A DNA stretch of 64,000 nucleotides from Nocardioides conyzicola (GTDB lineage: Bacteria > Actinomycetota > Actinomycetes > Propionibacteriales > Nocardioidaceae), in contig NZ_BAABKM010000005.1 in assembly GCF_039543825.1 (NCBI RefSeq), positions 310,001-374,000 of the forward strand. The letters run 5' to 3'. Made by a program: the position numbers and the translations under genes. Below are positions 1-7,800 of the stretch, piece after piece; within the stretch, counting starts at the first letter, position 1, and each line of letters starts with the position of its first letter. Under the pieces are notes generated by a model. That model was not told where the DNA came from. It searched no databases and worked only from the letters and a program-made list of their open reading frames with translations.

Positions 1-2
1 AT

Positions 3-689
3 GTGTCCATGTCCCGAGCCGAGAACCGCGTCGAGATCACCCGCACCATCCAGGAGACGGCACGCCGCCACCTCGCGGAGGTGGGGCCGGCGGCGCTGTC
101 CCTGCGTGCGATCGCCCGCGAGGTCGGCATGGTCTCGTCAGCGGTCTACCGCTACTTCCCCAGCCGCGACGAGCTGCTGACCGCCCTGATCGTGGAGGCG
201 TACGACGAGCTGGGCGACGCGGTCGAGCGGGCCGACGCCGGCGTCCGGCGGCGTGCGGCCCTGGACCGACGGTTCCTGGCCGTGTGCAACGCGATCCGCG
301 ACTGGGCGCGCACCAATCCGCACGAGTACGCACTCCTCTACGGCTCCCCCGTCCCCGGCTACGTCGCCCCGGACACGACCGTCAGCTCGGCCGGCCGCAT
401 CACGGGCGCGTTCCTGCGGCTCGCCCAGGAGTCGCAGACGGCAGGAGACCTGCTCGCCACGACGCGACCGGTGCCGCCGAAGGAGCGCAAGGCGCTCGGC
501 GGGGTCTACCCGGCGCTCGACGTCGCGGTCGCGGACGAGCGGATCGTGCGCTGGCTGATGGGCTGGACGACCGTCTTCGGGCACATCAGCATGGAGCTGT
601 TCGGCCACATGCACCGCGGCATCCTCGACTACGACGCCCACTTCCAGCAGGTCACTGGCCAGCTGGTCGCCGACCTGGGTCTGGACTAG
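3..689 (+). CDS. TetR/AcrR family transcriptional regulator
   Basis: The product is a 228-residue DNA-binding repressor of the TetR type. The N-terminal helix-turn-helix lies near residues 33-56 (LRAIAREVGMVSSAVYRYF). The C-terminal half resembles the WHG/TetR_C_33 ligand-binding domain. The start is either GTG at 3 or ATG at 9; the ribosome-binding region lies outside the window, so neither can be excluded. The gene converges on the AraC/DJ-1 regulator and the two stop codons overlap by four bases. The ligand and target genes cannot be read from the sequence. Confidence 0.88.
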   Translation: MSMSRAENRVEITRTIQETARRHLAEVGPAALSLRAIAREVGMVSSAVYRYFPSRDELLTALIVEAYDELGDAVERADAGVRRRAALDRRFLAVCNAIRDWARTNPHEYALLYGSPVPGYVAPDTTVSSAGRITGAFLRLAQESQTAGDLLATTRPVPPKERKALGGVYPALDVAVADERIVRWLMGWTTVFGHISMELFGHMHRGILDYDAHFQQVTGQLVADLGLD

Positions 690-1630
690 CCGGCGAAGCG
701 GCGACGGTACTGCTGCGGGCTCAGCCCGCGCACCCGCGCGAAGTGGTGGCGCAGCGTCGCGGCGTTGCCGAAGCCGACCTCGTCGGCGATCCAGTCGATC
801 GGGTGGTCGGTGCGCTCGAGCAGCTCCTCCGCCGCCTGCACCCGCTGCCGGGTCACCCAGGAGTGCGGCGTCGTGCCGGTCTCCGCGCGGAACCTGCGGG
901 CGAAGGTGCGCGCCGACATGTGGTTGCGGCGGGCCAGGGTCTCGACGCTGAGGTCCTCGCCGATGTTCTCGACGATCCACTGCAGCAGCGGACCCAGGGT
1001 CTCGGCGTCGCAGTCGGGCACGGCGTTGGCGATGAACTGCGCCTGTCCCCCGTCGCGGTGCGGGGGCACGACGATCCGTCGGGCGGTGGTCGCCGCCACC
1101 TTGGCGCCGAAGTGGTCACGCATCAGGTGCAGCGACGCGTCGATGCCGGCGGCGGAGCCGGCGCCGGTGAGGATGTTGCCGTCGTGGCAGTAGAGCACGT
1201 CGGGCTTGACCTTGGCCTCCGGGTAGGTCTTCGCCAGCAGGTCGGTGTAGCGCCAGTGGGTGGTGCACTCCCGGCCGTGCAGCAGGCCGGCGGCGCCGAT
1301 CTCGAAGACGCCCGAGCAGTGGGCATAGATCGTGGCGCCGCGCGCCTCGGCCGCGCGGATGGCGTCGAGCACGAGCGGGTCGTGGTCGGTGAAGTCGTAC
1401 TTCGGGGCCAGGCAGACCAGGTCGGCGTCGGCGGCGGCCTCGAGGCCACGCTCCACGACGAGGTCGTAGTCGGAGCGACCGCGCAGCCGTCCCGGCCGCG
1501 GCGTACACACCTGGAAGTCGAAGACCGGGTTGTCGTCCTCCGGGTGGTAGGGCTCCCCCCACACCTCGACCAGCGAGCCCAGCCCGAACGGCTCGGCGCC
1601 CTCCTGCACGATCACGGCCACCTTCTTCAC
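686..1630 (-). CDS. GlxA/AdpA-type regulator: DJ-1/PfpI domain plus AraC helix-turn-helix
   Basis: This is a 314-residue transcription regulator. Residues 1 to about 170 form a DJ-1/PfpI-like domain (KKVAVIVQEGAEPFGLGSLV; a central Cys in AHCSGVFEIGAAGLLHGRE; TTHW). The last 90 residues or so are an AraC-type DNA-binding domain with two helix-turn-helix units (MSARTFARRFRAETG and DWIADEVGFGNAATLRHHF). This architecture is that of GlxA, FtrA and Streptomyces AdpA. I chose GTG at 1630, where similarity to the family begins; GTG at 1645 is possible. The gene is divergent from a 48-residue membrane protein across a region of TGGCAG half-sites, so autoregulation is likely but inferred. Confidence 0.88.
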   Translation of the reverse strand: MKKVAVIVQEGAEPFGLGSLVEVWGEPYHPEDDNPVFDFQVCTPRPGRLRGRSDYDLVVERGLEAAADADLVCLAPKYDFTDHDPLVLDAIRAAEARGATIYAHCSGVFEIGAAGLLHGRECTTHWRYTDLLAKTYPEAKVKPDVLYCHDGNILTGAGSAAGIDASLHLMRDHFGAKVAATTARRIVVPPHRDGGQAQFIANAVPDCDAETLGPLLQWIVENIGEDLSVETLARRNHMSARTFARRFRAETGTTPHSWVTRQRVQAAEELLERTDHPIDWIADEVGFGNAATLRHHFARVRGLSPQQYRRRFAG

Positions 1631-1650
1631 CAGGACAGCAAACACCCGAT

Positions 1651-1724
1651 GTGGCAGAAAATCAACGTACTCTGACTTTTCTGCCACTCGTGGCAGGATC
1701 TCGACAGGCGCAGTATTACTGCCA
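1651..1724. promoter_or_regulatory. Operator region with four TGGCAG/CTGCCA half-sites
   Basis: An 11-base perfect inverted repeat has arms at 1651-1661 (GTGGCAGAAAA) and 1677-1687 (TTTTCTGCCAC), separated by 15 bases. The second arm also forms a 16-base palindrome with 1690-1696 (CTGCCACTCGTGGCAG, 1681-1696). A fourth CTGCCA at 1719-1724 touches the start codon of the microprotein. The Streptomyces AdpA consensus begins with TGGC, and the adjacent regulator has the AdpA domain layout. It is therefore a plausible binding region for that regulator, controlling both divergent genes. Binding is inferred. Confidence 0.6.
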
Positions 1725-1870
1725 TGACCTTCCTGATGATCCTCCTTCTCGTCGTCGTGGCGCTGAGCGTGGCCAGCGTCTACCTGATCGTCCGTGACGG
1801 CCGCGGTCCCCAGCGTCCGCCGGTCTCTCACTACCAGGACACGCGTTTCCTCGGTCCCCTGGCCCGCTGA
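1724..1870 (+). CDS. 48-residue single-pass membrane microprotein
   Basis: ATG at 1724 opens a 48-codon frame ending in TGA at 1868-1870. Residues 2-23 are a strong hydrophobic helix (TFLMILLLVVVALSVASVYLIV). A basic, proline-rich tail follows (RDGRGPQRPPVSHYQDTRF), so the protein is probably anchored with its tail in the cytoplasm. There is no clear Shine-Dalgarno sequence; the upstream sequence is AT-rich (CAGTATTACT). The gene sits between the TGGCAG operator and the leaderless promoter of the next gene. Function is unknown. Confidence 0.6.
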   Translation: MTFLMILLLVVVALSVASVYLIVRDGRGPQRPPVSHYQDTRFLGPLAR

Positions 1871-1875
1871 GCACC

Positions 1876-1881
1876 TAGCAT
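1876..1881 (+). promoter_or_regulatory. -10 element for a leaderless transcript of the 1888 gene
   Basis: TAGCAT fits TANNNT and ends six bases before ATG 1888. No Shine-Dalgarno sequence is present, so transcription probably starts at the start codon. Confidence 0.5.
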
Positions 1882-1887
1882 GCCCGC

Positions 1888-4071
1888 ATGCGCCGCGTGC
1901 TCCCGGTCCTGACCGTCTGCTCCCTGGCCGCCGGCGTCCTCGCCGTCGGGCTCGCCTCGGCGGGCTCCGCAGACCCGCCGGCGACCCGCACGGTCGCGAT
2001 CACCGGCACCGGCATCACCGGGACCTGGCCGGCGTACGACGACGCGACCGACCGCTACGCGATCGACACGTCGGGCGACAGCACCGGCACCGTCACCGTC
2101 ACGGCCACCAGCGGCGATCCCGCGGCCGTCGTGGTGGTCGACGGCGTCCCGGCACCCGGCGGCGTCCTCGAGGTCACCGACCTGACGGTGGGCGACGAGG
2201 TGAACGTCCAGATCACCGATGCCGGTGGCACCACGAGCCAGTCCTGGATCTACCTGCCCGCCGACTTCCCCGAGATGCACGTCGTGGCCGACGACCCCGG
2301 GCAGCAGCCTGGCTACACGTTCCTCACCCTGGCGTCGTTCGCGTTCACCTCGACCTTCGAGACCGTCGTCGACGGGCACGGCGTCCCGGTCATGGTCGAC
2401 GAGCTGAACGGGTCGGACCTCAAGGTCTCCGACGCGGACCCGTCGCAGTACACCGTGGCCCGTTCCAGCGCCGACGGCTACCACATCGTCACGCTCGACG
2501 AGCAGTGGCGACCGGTCGCGAGCCGACGGCTCGACGAGCCGGACGGCCAGAACTCGACCGACTTCCACGACAGCACGATGCTGCCGGACGGACGCGCCGT
2601 GCTCGTCGGCTACGACAGCACCGCGCACCCCGGGCAGACCGACGCCGTGATCCAGATCGTGGACGCGGCCGGTCACGCCACCTTCACCTGGAACAGCGGG
2701 GACCACGTCGCGGTGTCCGACGCCTACCTGAGCCCGAACGGCGACTACGCCCACATCAACTCCGTGCAGGTGCTCGCGAACGGCGACATCCTCGCGTCCT
2801 TCCGCAACCTCAGCGAGGTGATGCGGATCGCCACCTCCGTACACGACGACTACGCCGTCGGCGAGGTCGAGTGGCGGCTCGGCGGCAAGGACAGCGACTT
2901 CACCTTTGTCGACGACCCGGACGGCGGCAACTGCGCCCAGCACATGGCGCGCATCATGCCGAACGGGCACCTGATGATCTTCGACAACGGCTCGAAGCTC
3001 GACCCGTCCGGTCTCATCGGCCCGCAGACGGCCAACATGTGCCCCGACCCGACGGACGAGGACAGCCCCGGCACCCCCGGCATCGCGCGGCCCCAGACCC
3101 GGGTCACCGAGTACGTCCTCGACGAGGACGCGCACACCGCGACGCTCGTCTGGAGCCACGCCGTCCCCGGGCGCTACGCCGCCTTCGCCGGGAGCCAGCA
3201 GCGCCTCGCCAACGACAACACCCTGGTCGGGTGGTCGTTCAACACCGAGTCGGACGGCAACCAGGGCCCCATCGTCACGGAGACGACCCCTGCAGACGAC
3301 GAGATCTGGGGACTGCGCGCGGTCGGGTGGTTCAGCTACCGCGCCACCAAGCACGACGCACCGGACCGGATCGCGCCGGAGATCTCCCTCGCCGGTCCCG
3401 CCGACGGCGCGACGTACGACGAGGGCGACGCCCTGCCCCCCGTGACCTTCTCGTGCACGGACCGGGGCGGATCGAACCTCGACGAGTGCTCCGGGACGGT
3501 CCCCCAGGGAGGCGCTGCGCCGTCGGAGCCCGGTGACCACACGGTGACCGTGACCGCGACCGACGCGGCCGGCAACGACACCACCCGCACGCTCTCGTAC
3601 TCCGTCGCGGCGACCCCGCCACCCCCGGTGCCGACCGTGTGGCAGCCCGACCTCCGCATCCGCCTGGTCGGCGGCCCGTGGAAGGGCGCCGACCGCATCG
3701 GGTCGGCCGCCTCGCAGTCGGTCACCGCGCGGCTGACGAGTGCGCGGACGGGCCGTACCCAGACGTTCGACGTCTGGATCCGCAACCTCGGCACGTCCGC
3801 CGACCGCCTCGTCTTCGACGGCGGCACGACCAACCGCCGGTTCGAGGTCCGCTACCGCGCTGCCGGCCGCGACCTGACCCGCGCCATCGAGCGCGGCGCC
3901 TTCACCACTCCGCGGCTGGCGCCGCGCGAGTCGTACAAGGTCAAGGTCGTGGTGACCCGTACCGACCGGGCGAAGCGCGGCGACGAGCGGCGGATCGGCT
4001 TCGTCGCCCGCTCCGACGACCACCGGACCCGGATCGACCGGGTGTCCGCCCTGGTCCGGGCGGTGCGCTAG
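1888..4071 (+). CDS. Secreted arylsulfotransferase (ASST)-family protein with C-terminal Ig-like region
   Basis: A 727-residue exported protein. A signal peptide covers about residues 1-29 (hydrophobic core followed by SAGSA). The middle, roughly 120-490, resembles the arylsulfotransferase/ASST beta-propeller family: TDFHDSTMLPDGRAVLV, HINSVQVLANGDILASFRN, GEVEWRLGGKDSDF and AQHMARIMPNGHLMIFDNG. A HYR/Ig-like module with two cysteines follows (about 495-570), then a beta-rich C-terminal domain of the CARDB kind without a sorting signal. ASST enzymes move sulfate between phenols; whether this one is active or only a propeller scaffold cannot be decided here. A strong hairpin terminator follows the gene. 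Confidence 0.72.
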   Translation: MRRVLPVLTVCSLAAGVLAVGLASAGSADPPATRTVAITGTGITGTWPAYDDATDRYAIDTSGDSTGTVTVTATSGDPAAVVVVDGVPAPGGVLEVTDLTVGDEVNVQITDAGGTTSQSWIYLPADFPEMHVVADDPGQQPGYTFLTLASFAFTSTFETVVDGHGVPVMVDELNGSDLKVSDADPSQYTVARSSADGYHIVTLDEQWRPVASRRLDEPDGQNSTDFHDSTMLPDGRAVLVGYDSTAHPGQTDAVIQIVDAAGHATFTWNSGDHVAVSDAYLSPNGDYAHINSVQVLANGDILASFRNLSEVMRIATSVHDDYAVGEVEWRLGGKDSDFTFVDDPDGGNCAQHMARIMPNGHLMIFDNGSKLDPSGLIGPQTANMCPDPTDEDSPGTPGIARPQTRVTEYVLDEDAHTATLVWSHAVPGRYAAFAGSQQRLANDNTLVGWSFNTESDGNQGPIVTETTPADDEIWGLRAVGWFSYRATKHDAPDRIAPEISLAGPADGATYDEGDALPPVTFSCTDRGGSNLDECSGTVPQGGAAPSEPGDHTVTVTATDAAGNDTTRTLSYSVAATPPPPVPTVWQPDLRIRLVGGPWKGADRIGSAASQSVTARLTSARTGRTQTFDVWIRNLGTSADRLVFDGGTTNRRFEVRYRAAGRDLTRAIERGAFTTPRLAPRESYKVKVVVTRTDRAKRGDERRIGFVARSDDHRTRIDRVSALVRAVR

Positions 4072-4098
4072 CCGCTCGCTCCTCCCCCGGAACGACGG

Positions 4099-4129
4099 AG
4101 GCCCGCCCCGGTCACCCGGGGCGGGCCTT
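4099..4129. terminator. Bidirectional hairpin terminator between the ASST-like gene and rpsA
   Basis: Perfect 13-base arms (4099-4111 and 4116-4128) flank the tetraloop TCAC and are followed by TTCGTG. It lies between two convergent genes and can serve both. The T-tract is weak, as is common in actinobacteria. Confidence 0.85.
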
Positions 4130-4161
4130 CGTGCTGTGCTGCTACGTGCTGAGCGTGTTGC

Positions 4162-5628
4162 TCAGGCGGTGCCGCCGGTGAGCTTCTCGCGGAGAGCCTG
4201 CAGCGCCTCGTCGGAGGCGAGCGAGCCGCCGGCGTCGACGTCCTCGTCCACCTCGGCGGAGGAGGAGTACGACGTGGCCTCGCCGGCCTCGGCCTCGGCG
4301 ACCTTGGCCTCGGCCTGCTGCTTGACGTGCGCCTCCCAGCGGGCGTGCGCCTTCGCGTACTGGTCCTCCCAGACCGCGCGCTGGTCGTCGAAGCCCTCGA
4401 GCCACTCGCCGGTCTCCGGGTCGAAGCCCTCGGGGTAGACGTAGTTGCCCTGCTCGTCGTACGTGGCCGTCATGCCGTAGAGGGTCGGGTCGAAGTCCTC
4501 GACGTCACCCGCGGCGGCGGTCTCGTTGGCCTGCTTGAGCGACAGCGAGATCCGGCGACGCTCGAGGTCGATGTCGATGATCTTGACCATGACGTCGTCG
4601 TTGACCTGGACGACCTGTTCCGGGATCTCGACGTGACGCTCGGCGAGCTCGGAGATGTGCACCAGGCCCTCGATGCCCTCCTCGACGCGGACGAACGCAC
4701 CGAACGGGACCAGCTTGGTGACCTTGCCGGGCACGATCTGGCCGATCTGGTGGGTCCGGGCGAAGTGCTGCCACGGGTCCTCCTGCGTCGCCTTCAGCGA
4801 CAGGGAGACACGCTCGCGGTCCATGTCGACGTCGAGCACCTCGACGGTGACCTCGTCGCCCACGGCGACGACCTCGGACGGGTGGTCGATGTGCTTCCAG
4901 GACAGCTCCGAGACGTGGACGAGACCGTCGACGCCGCCGAGGTCCACGAACGCACCGAAGTTGACGATGGAGGAGACGACACCCTTGCGGATCTGACCCT
5001 TCTGGAGCTGGGTCAGGAAGCCGTGGCGAACCTCGGACTGGGTCTGCTCGAGCCAGGCACGGCGCGACAGGACCACGTTGTTGCGGTTCTTGTCGAGCTC
5101 GATGATCTTGGCCTCGAGGGTCTGACCGACGTAGGGCTGCAGGTCGCGGACGCGACGCATCTCGACCAGGGAGGCGGGCAGGAAGCCGCGCAGGCCGATG
5201 TCGAGGATGAGACCACCCTTGACGACCTCGATGACGGTGCCTTCGACGACGCCGTCCTCTTCCTTGACCTGCTCGATGGTGCCCCAGGCGCGCTCGTACT
5301 GTGCGCGCTTCTTGGACAGGATCAGGCGGCCTTCCTTGTCCTCCTTCTGGAGGACCAGGGCCTCGACCTTGTCGCCCACGGAAACGACCTCGTTGGGGTC
5401 GACGTCGTGCTTGATCGACAGCTCGCGGGAGGGGATGACGCCCTCGGTCTTGTAGCCGATGTCGAGGAGGACCTCGTCGCGGTCCACCTTGACGATGGTG
5501 CCCTCGACGATGTCGCCGTCGTTGAAGTACTTGATGGTCGCATCGATCGCGGCGAGGAAGTCCTCTTCGGATCCGATGTCGTTGATCGCGACCTGAGGGA
5601 ACTCGAGGTCGGGAAGGGTGCTCGTCAT
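4162..5628 (-). CDS. rpsA: 30S ribosomal protein S1
   Basis: A 488-residue S1 protein that helps the 30S subunit bind mRNA. Four S1 (OB-fold) repeats are visible: about 38-105 (DIVEGTIVKVDRDEVLLDIG), 122-190 (GVVEGTVIEVVKGGLILDIG), 208-275 (GVVSSIVNFGAFVDLGGVDG) and 293-362 (GKVTKLVPFGAFVRVEEGIEG). A variable acidic tail ends in REKLTGGTA. Four repeats instead of the six of E. coli is usual in actinobacteria. ATG 5628 (MTSTLPDLEFPQVAIND) matches the family start; a longer reading upstream does not. coaE, often next to rpsA in actinobacteria, is not found downstream. Confidence 0.97.
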   Translation of the reverse strand: MTSTLPDLEFPQVAINDIGSEEDFLAAIDATIKYFNDGDIVEGTIVKVDRDEVLLDIGYKTEGVIPSRELSIKHDVDPNEVVSVGDKVEALVLQKEDKEGRLILSKKRAQYERAWGTIEQVKEEDGVVEGTVIEVVKGGLILDIGLRGFLPASLVEMRRVRDLQPYVGQTLEAKIIELDKNRNNVVLSRRAWLEQTQSEVRHGFLTQLQKGQIRKGVVSSIVNFGAFVDLGGVDGLVHVSELSWKHIDHPSEVVAVGDEVTVEVLDVDMDRERVSLSLKATQEDPWQHFARTHQIGQIVPGKVTKLVPFGAFVRVEEGIEGLVHISELAERHVEIPEQVVQVNDDVMVKIIDIDLERRRISLSLKQANETAAAGDVEDFDPTLYGMTATYDEQGNYVYPEGFDPETGEWLEGFDDQRAVWEDQYAKAHARWEAHVKQQAEAKVAEAEAGEATSYSSSAEVDEDVDAGGSLASDEALQALREKLTGGTA

Positions 5629-5801
5629 AAGGAAGGTGTGTCCTTGGGATGGATGGAGTCGTGCGGGCACGTCGAAAGCCCGTTTCACTAGCTCGATGAG
5701 AGTTAGCGAGCGATGGTCCACTCTGGATGGGACTGGGCAGACCTCCGGCGCACCCTGAAGACTACGCGGGGGGCTCGGCGTACGTCCAACCGGCGGAGGA
5801 C

Positions 5802-5807
5802 TACGCT
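5802..5807 (+). promoter_or_regulatory. -10 element for a leaderless transcript of the 5815 gene
   Basis: TACGCT ends seven bases before GTG 5815. A GGAGGA at 5795-5800 is too far upstream to be a good Shine-Dalgarno site. Confidence 0.45.
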
Positions 5808-5814
5808 CCCGAGC

Positions 5815-6630
5815 GTGGAGAACCATCCCCCCGTGCGGGTGGAGCGACGGCCGGTCTCGGAGCAGGAGTCGCGACGGGCCAACGGCCCGGACTGGGATCG
5901 GTACGCCGACGAGTACCAGTCGACGCACGGCGAGTTCCTGGGTGACGCCGGCTTCGTCTGGGGGCCCGAGGGCTTCACCGAGGCGGAGGCCGGCGTCCTG
6001 GGTGACGTCGCCGACCGGGACGTGCTTGAGGTCGGGTCCGGCGCCGGGCAGTGCTCACGCTGGGTGCGCAGCCGCGGCGGTCGCGCGTACGGGCTGGACC
6101 TGTCCTTCCGCCAGCTCCAGCACTCCCGCCGGATCGACGCCGAGACCGGCGTCTGCGTCCCGTCGGTGCTCGGCACCGCCACCGCGCTGCCCTTCGCCGA
6201 CGACTCGTTCGACGTCGTCTTCTCCTCCTTCGGCGCCCTGCAGTTCGTCAGCGAGATCGACGCAGCGGTCAGCGAGACCGCACGGGTGCTGCGCCCGGGC
6301 GGCCGGTACGCCTTCTCGATCACCCACCCGACCCGGTGGATGTTCCCTGACGACCCCGGGGTGGAGGGGCTCACCGCGAGCCAGTCCTACTGGGACCGCA
6401 CGCCGTACGTCGAGGTCGACGACGCGACCGGGGTCGTGTCGTACGTCGAGCACCACCGCACGCTCGGCGACTGGGTGTCGCTGCTGGCCGGGGCGGGATT
6501 CATGATCACCGAACTGCTCGAGCCGGAGTGGCCCGAGGGGCACGAGCGGGTCTGGGGCGGCTGGTCGGGCGTCCGCGGCCGGCTCACCCCCGGCACCGCA
6601 CTCTTCGGCGCCAGGCTGCTCCCGACGTGA
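5815..6630 (+). CDS. Class I SAM-dependent methyltransferase
   Basis: A 271-residue methyltransferase of the Methyltransf_11 type. The SAM-binding motif I is DVLEVGSGAGQCSRW (about residue 68), followed by the acidic motif II region GLDLSFRQL, then ALPFADDSFDVVFSSFGALQF and the post-motif VLRPGGRYAFSITHP. GTG 5815 was chosen because the conserved part starts soon after it (DWDRYADEYQ) and a -10 hexamer lies at the leaderless distance. The substrate is unknown. It is divergent from rpsA and convergent with the DUF3068 gene, with a hairpin between. Confidence 0.88.
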   Translation: MENHPPVRVERRPVSEQESRRANGPDWDRYADEYQSTHGEFLGDAGFVWGPEGFTEAEAGVLGDVADRDVLEVGSGAGQCSRWVRSRGGRAYGLDLSFRQLQHSRRIDAETGVCVPSVLGTATALPFADDSFDVVFSSFGALQFVSEIDAAVSETARVLRPGGRYAFSITHPTRWMFPDDPGVEGLTASQSYWDRTPYVEVDDATGVVSYVEHHRTLGDWVSLLAGAGFMITELLEPEWPEGHERVWGGWSGVRGRLTPGTALFGARLLPT

Positions 6631-6663
6631 CTGACCCCGGCCGCCGTGGGCGACCGGGGTCAG
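6631..6663. terminator. Hairpin terminator between convergent genes
   Basis: Ten-base arms CTGACCCCGG (6631-6640) and CCGGGGTCAG (6654-6663) with a 13-base loop start directly after the methyltransferase stop codon. No T-tract is present. Confidence 0.6.
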
Positions 6664-6687
6664 ATCAGGTGCTGCTGGGGCGAGCGG

Positions 6688-7602
6688 TCAGGCGACCGCG
6701 GCCTTCTCGCGCGTGCCGTTGGAGGAGCCCTCGTCGCGGCGGCGGGTCGAGAGCGTCAGCAGGATGCCGGCGATCAGGCACAGCGCGCCGGCGATGTACC
6801 CGACGAGCGGGACCCACTTCTCGAGGAGGTCCAGCTTGCTCAGGTTGTCGTGCGAGCTCGCGATGCTGTCCTTCTGCTGCTTGTCCGTGAACTCGGCCTG
6901 GATCGAGAGCACCGGCGAGCCGTCGGTCGTGGTCCGCACCTGGTCCTCGATCTGGTTCAGGATGTCGCCCGTGCGCGGCTCGACCCAGAACTCGGTGTTC
7001 GCGGAGTAGAGACCGTCGATGCCCTCGGCGATCGAGGCGGGCGCCTTGTCGACCGTCAGCTTGTAGACGTACACCTCGATGCCGTCGAGGTCCTTGGTGC
7101 TCTGGTAGACGGCGTCGACGGCCGCGCCGACGGTGTCGTCCCAGTAGGGGTACGTCTTCTTCTGCGCGTTGAACGGCCACTTGTTGACCAGGCCGACGTG
7201 CGGCGTGGCGTCGGCGCCCAGGTACTTCGTCGCGTCGGCGACGGCGAGCCCGTTCACCCGGTCGGTCGCGAACTGGTCGGTCGACGCCGAGATCAGGCGG
7301 TTGCCCGGGTCGTCGGTCGAGACGCAGTCGGGCACGTCGTCCTCGTCCTTGACCACGCAGCTGGCGTTGTTCCAGACCACGACGTTGTCGGTGGACTTGT
7401 CGGAGTCCGTGACCGTGGTGCTCGTGATCTTGATCGGCACACTCTCGCCACCGAGCTCAGCGGTGCCGGACAGGTGAGTCACGTTGTGGACGTCGAGCGG
7501 CGTCTTCTCCAAGCGATCCGGCGCATAGAACTGCGCGAGAATGCCGATCACCACGAGGAACATCCCCACAAAAATCAGGATGATTGCCAAGGTCTTTCGC
7601 AC
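6688..7602 (-). CDS. DUF3068 (PorA-like) membrane-anchored protein, copy 1
   Basis: A 304-residue protein with an N-terminal membrane helix (about 5-25, LAIILIFVGMFLVVIGILAQF), a large extracytoplasmic domain, and a second helix near the C-terminus (about 263-287, LVGYIAGALCLIAGILLTLS). This layout and motifs such as DRLEKTPLDV and WPFNAQKKTYPYWD mark the DUF3068/PorA family of actinobacterial envelope proteins. GTG 7602 is preceded by AGGAGG eight bases upstream. A paralogue at 9526-10440 shares the layout and the AQKKxYxYW motif. The role is unknown; the setting suggests envelope function. Confidence 0.82.
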   Translation of the reverse strand: MRKTLAIILIFVGMFLVVIGILAQFYAPDRLEKTPLDVHNVTHLSGTAELGGESVPIKITSTTVTDSDKSTDNVVVWNNASCVVKDEDDVPDCVSTDDPGNRLISASTDQFATDRVNGLAVADATKYLGADATPHVGLVNKWPFNAQKKTYPYWDDTVGAAVDAVYQSTKDLDGIEVYVYKLTVDKAPASIAEGIDGLYSANTEFWVEPRTGDILNQIEDQVRTTTDGSPVLSIQAEFTDKQQKDSIASSHDNLSKLDLLEKWVPLVGYIAGALCLIAGILLTLSTRRRDEGSSNGTREKAAVA

Positions 7603-7800
7603 TGTCCGCCCCTCCTGGTACGCCAACGAGTCGGCGCAGCCTAGCAGCCGCGTGACGGGCGCCACACGATTTAGAACATGTTGTTACCGATTGGTTTTCC
7701 AGTGCCGGAACACGCTCAAATCGGGCGCAAAAGGTCGGCCGATCGCTGTGTCACACTGGGCCGTTCGCGGGCGAGGACCGAGCATCGAAGGAGCCGACGG

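Noticed and set aside
1831..4023. A 730-codon open frame opposite the ASST-like gene
   Set aside because: The plus-strand gene has a signal peptide, family motifs and a promoter; the opposite frame has none.
5688..5706. Imperfect inverted repeat CTAGCTC-N5-GAGTTAG before rpsA
   Set aside because: The arms are short with one mismatch; it may be part of the rpsA leader but cannot be told from chance.
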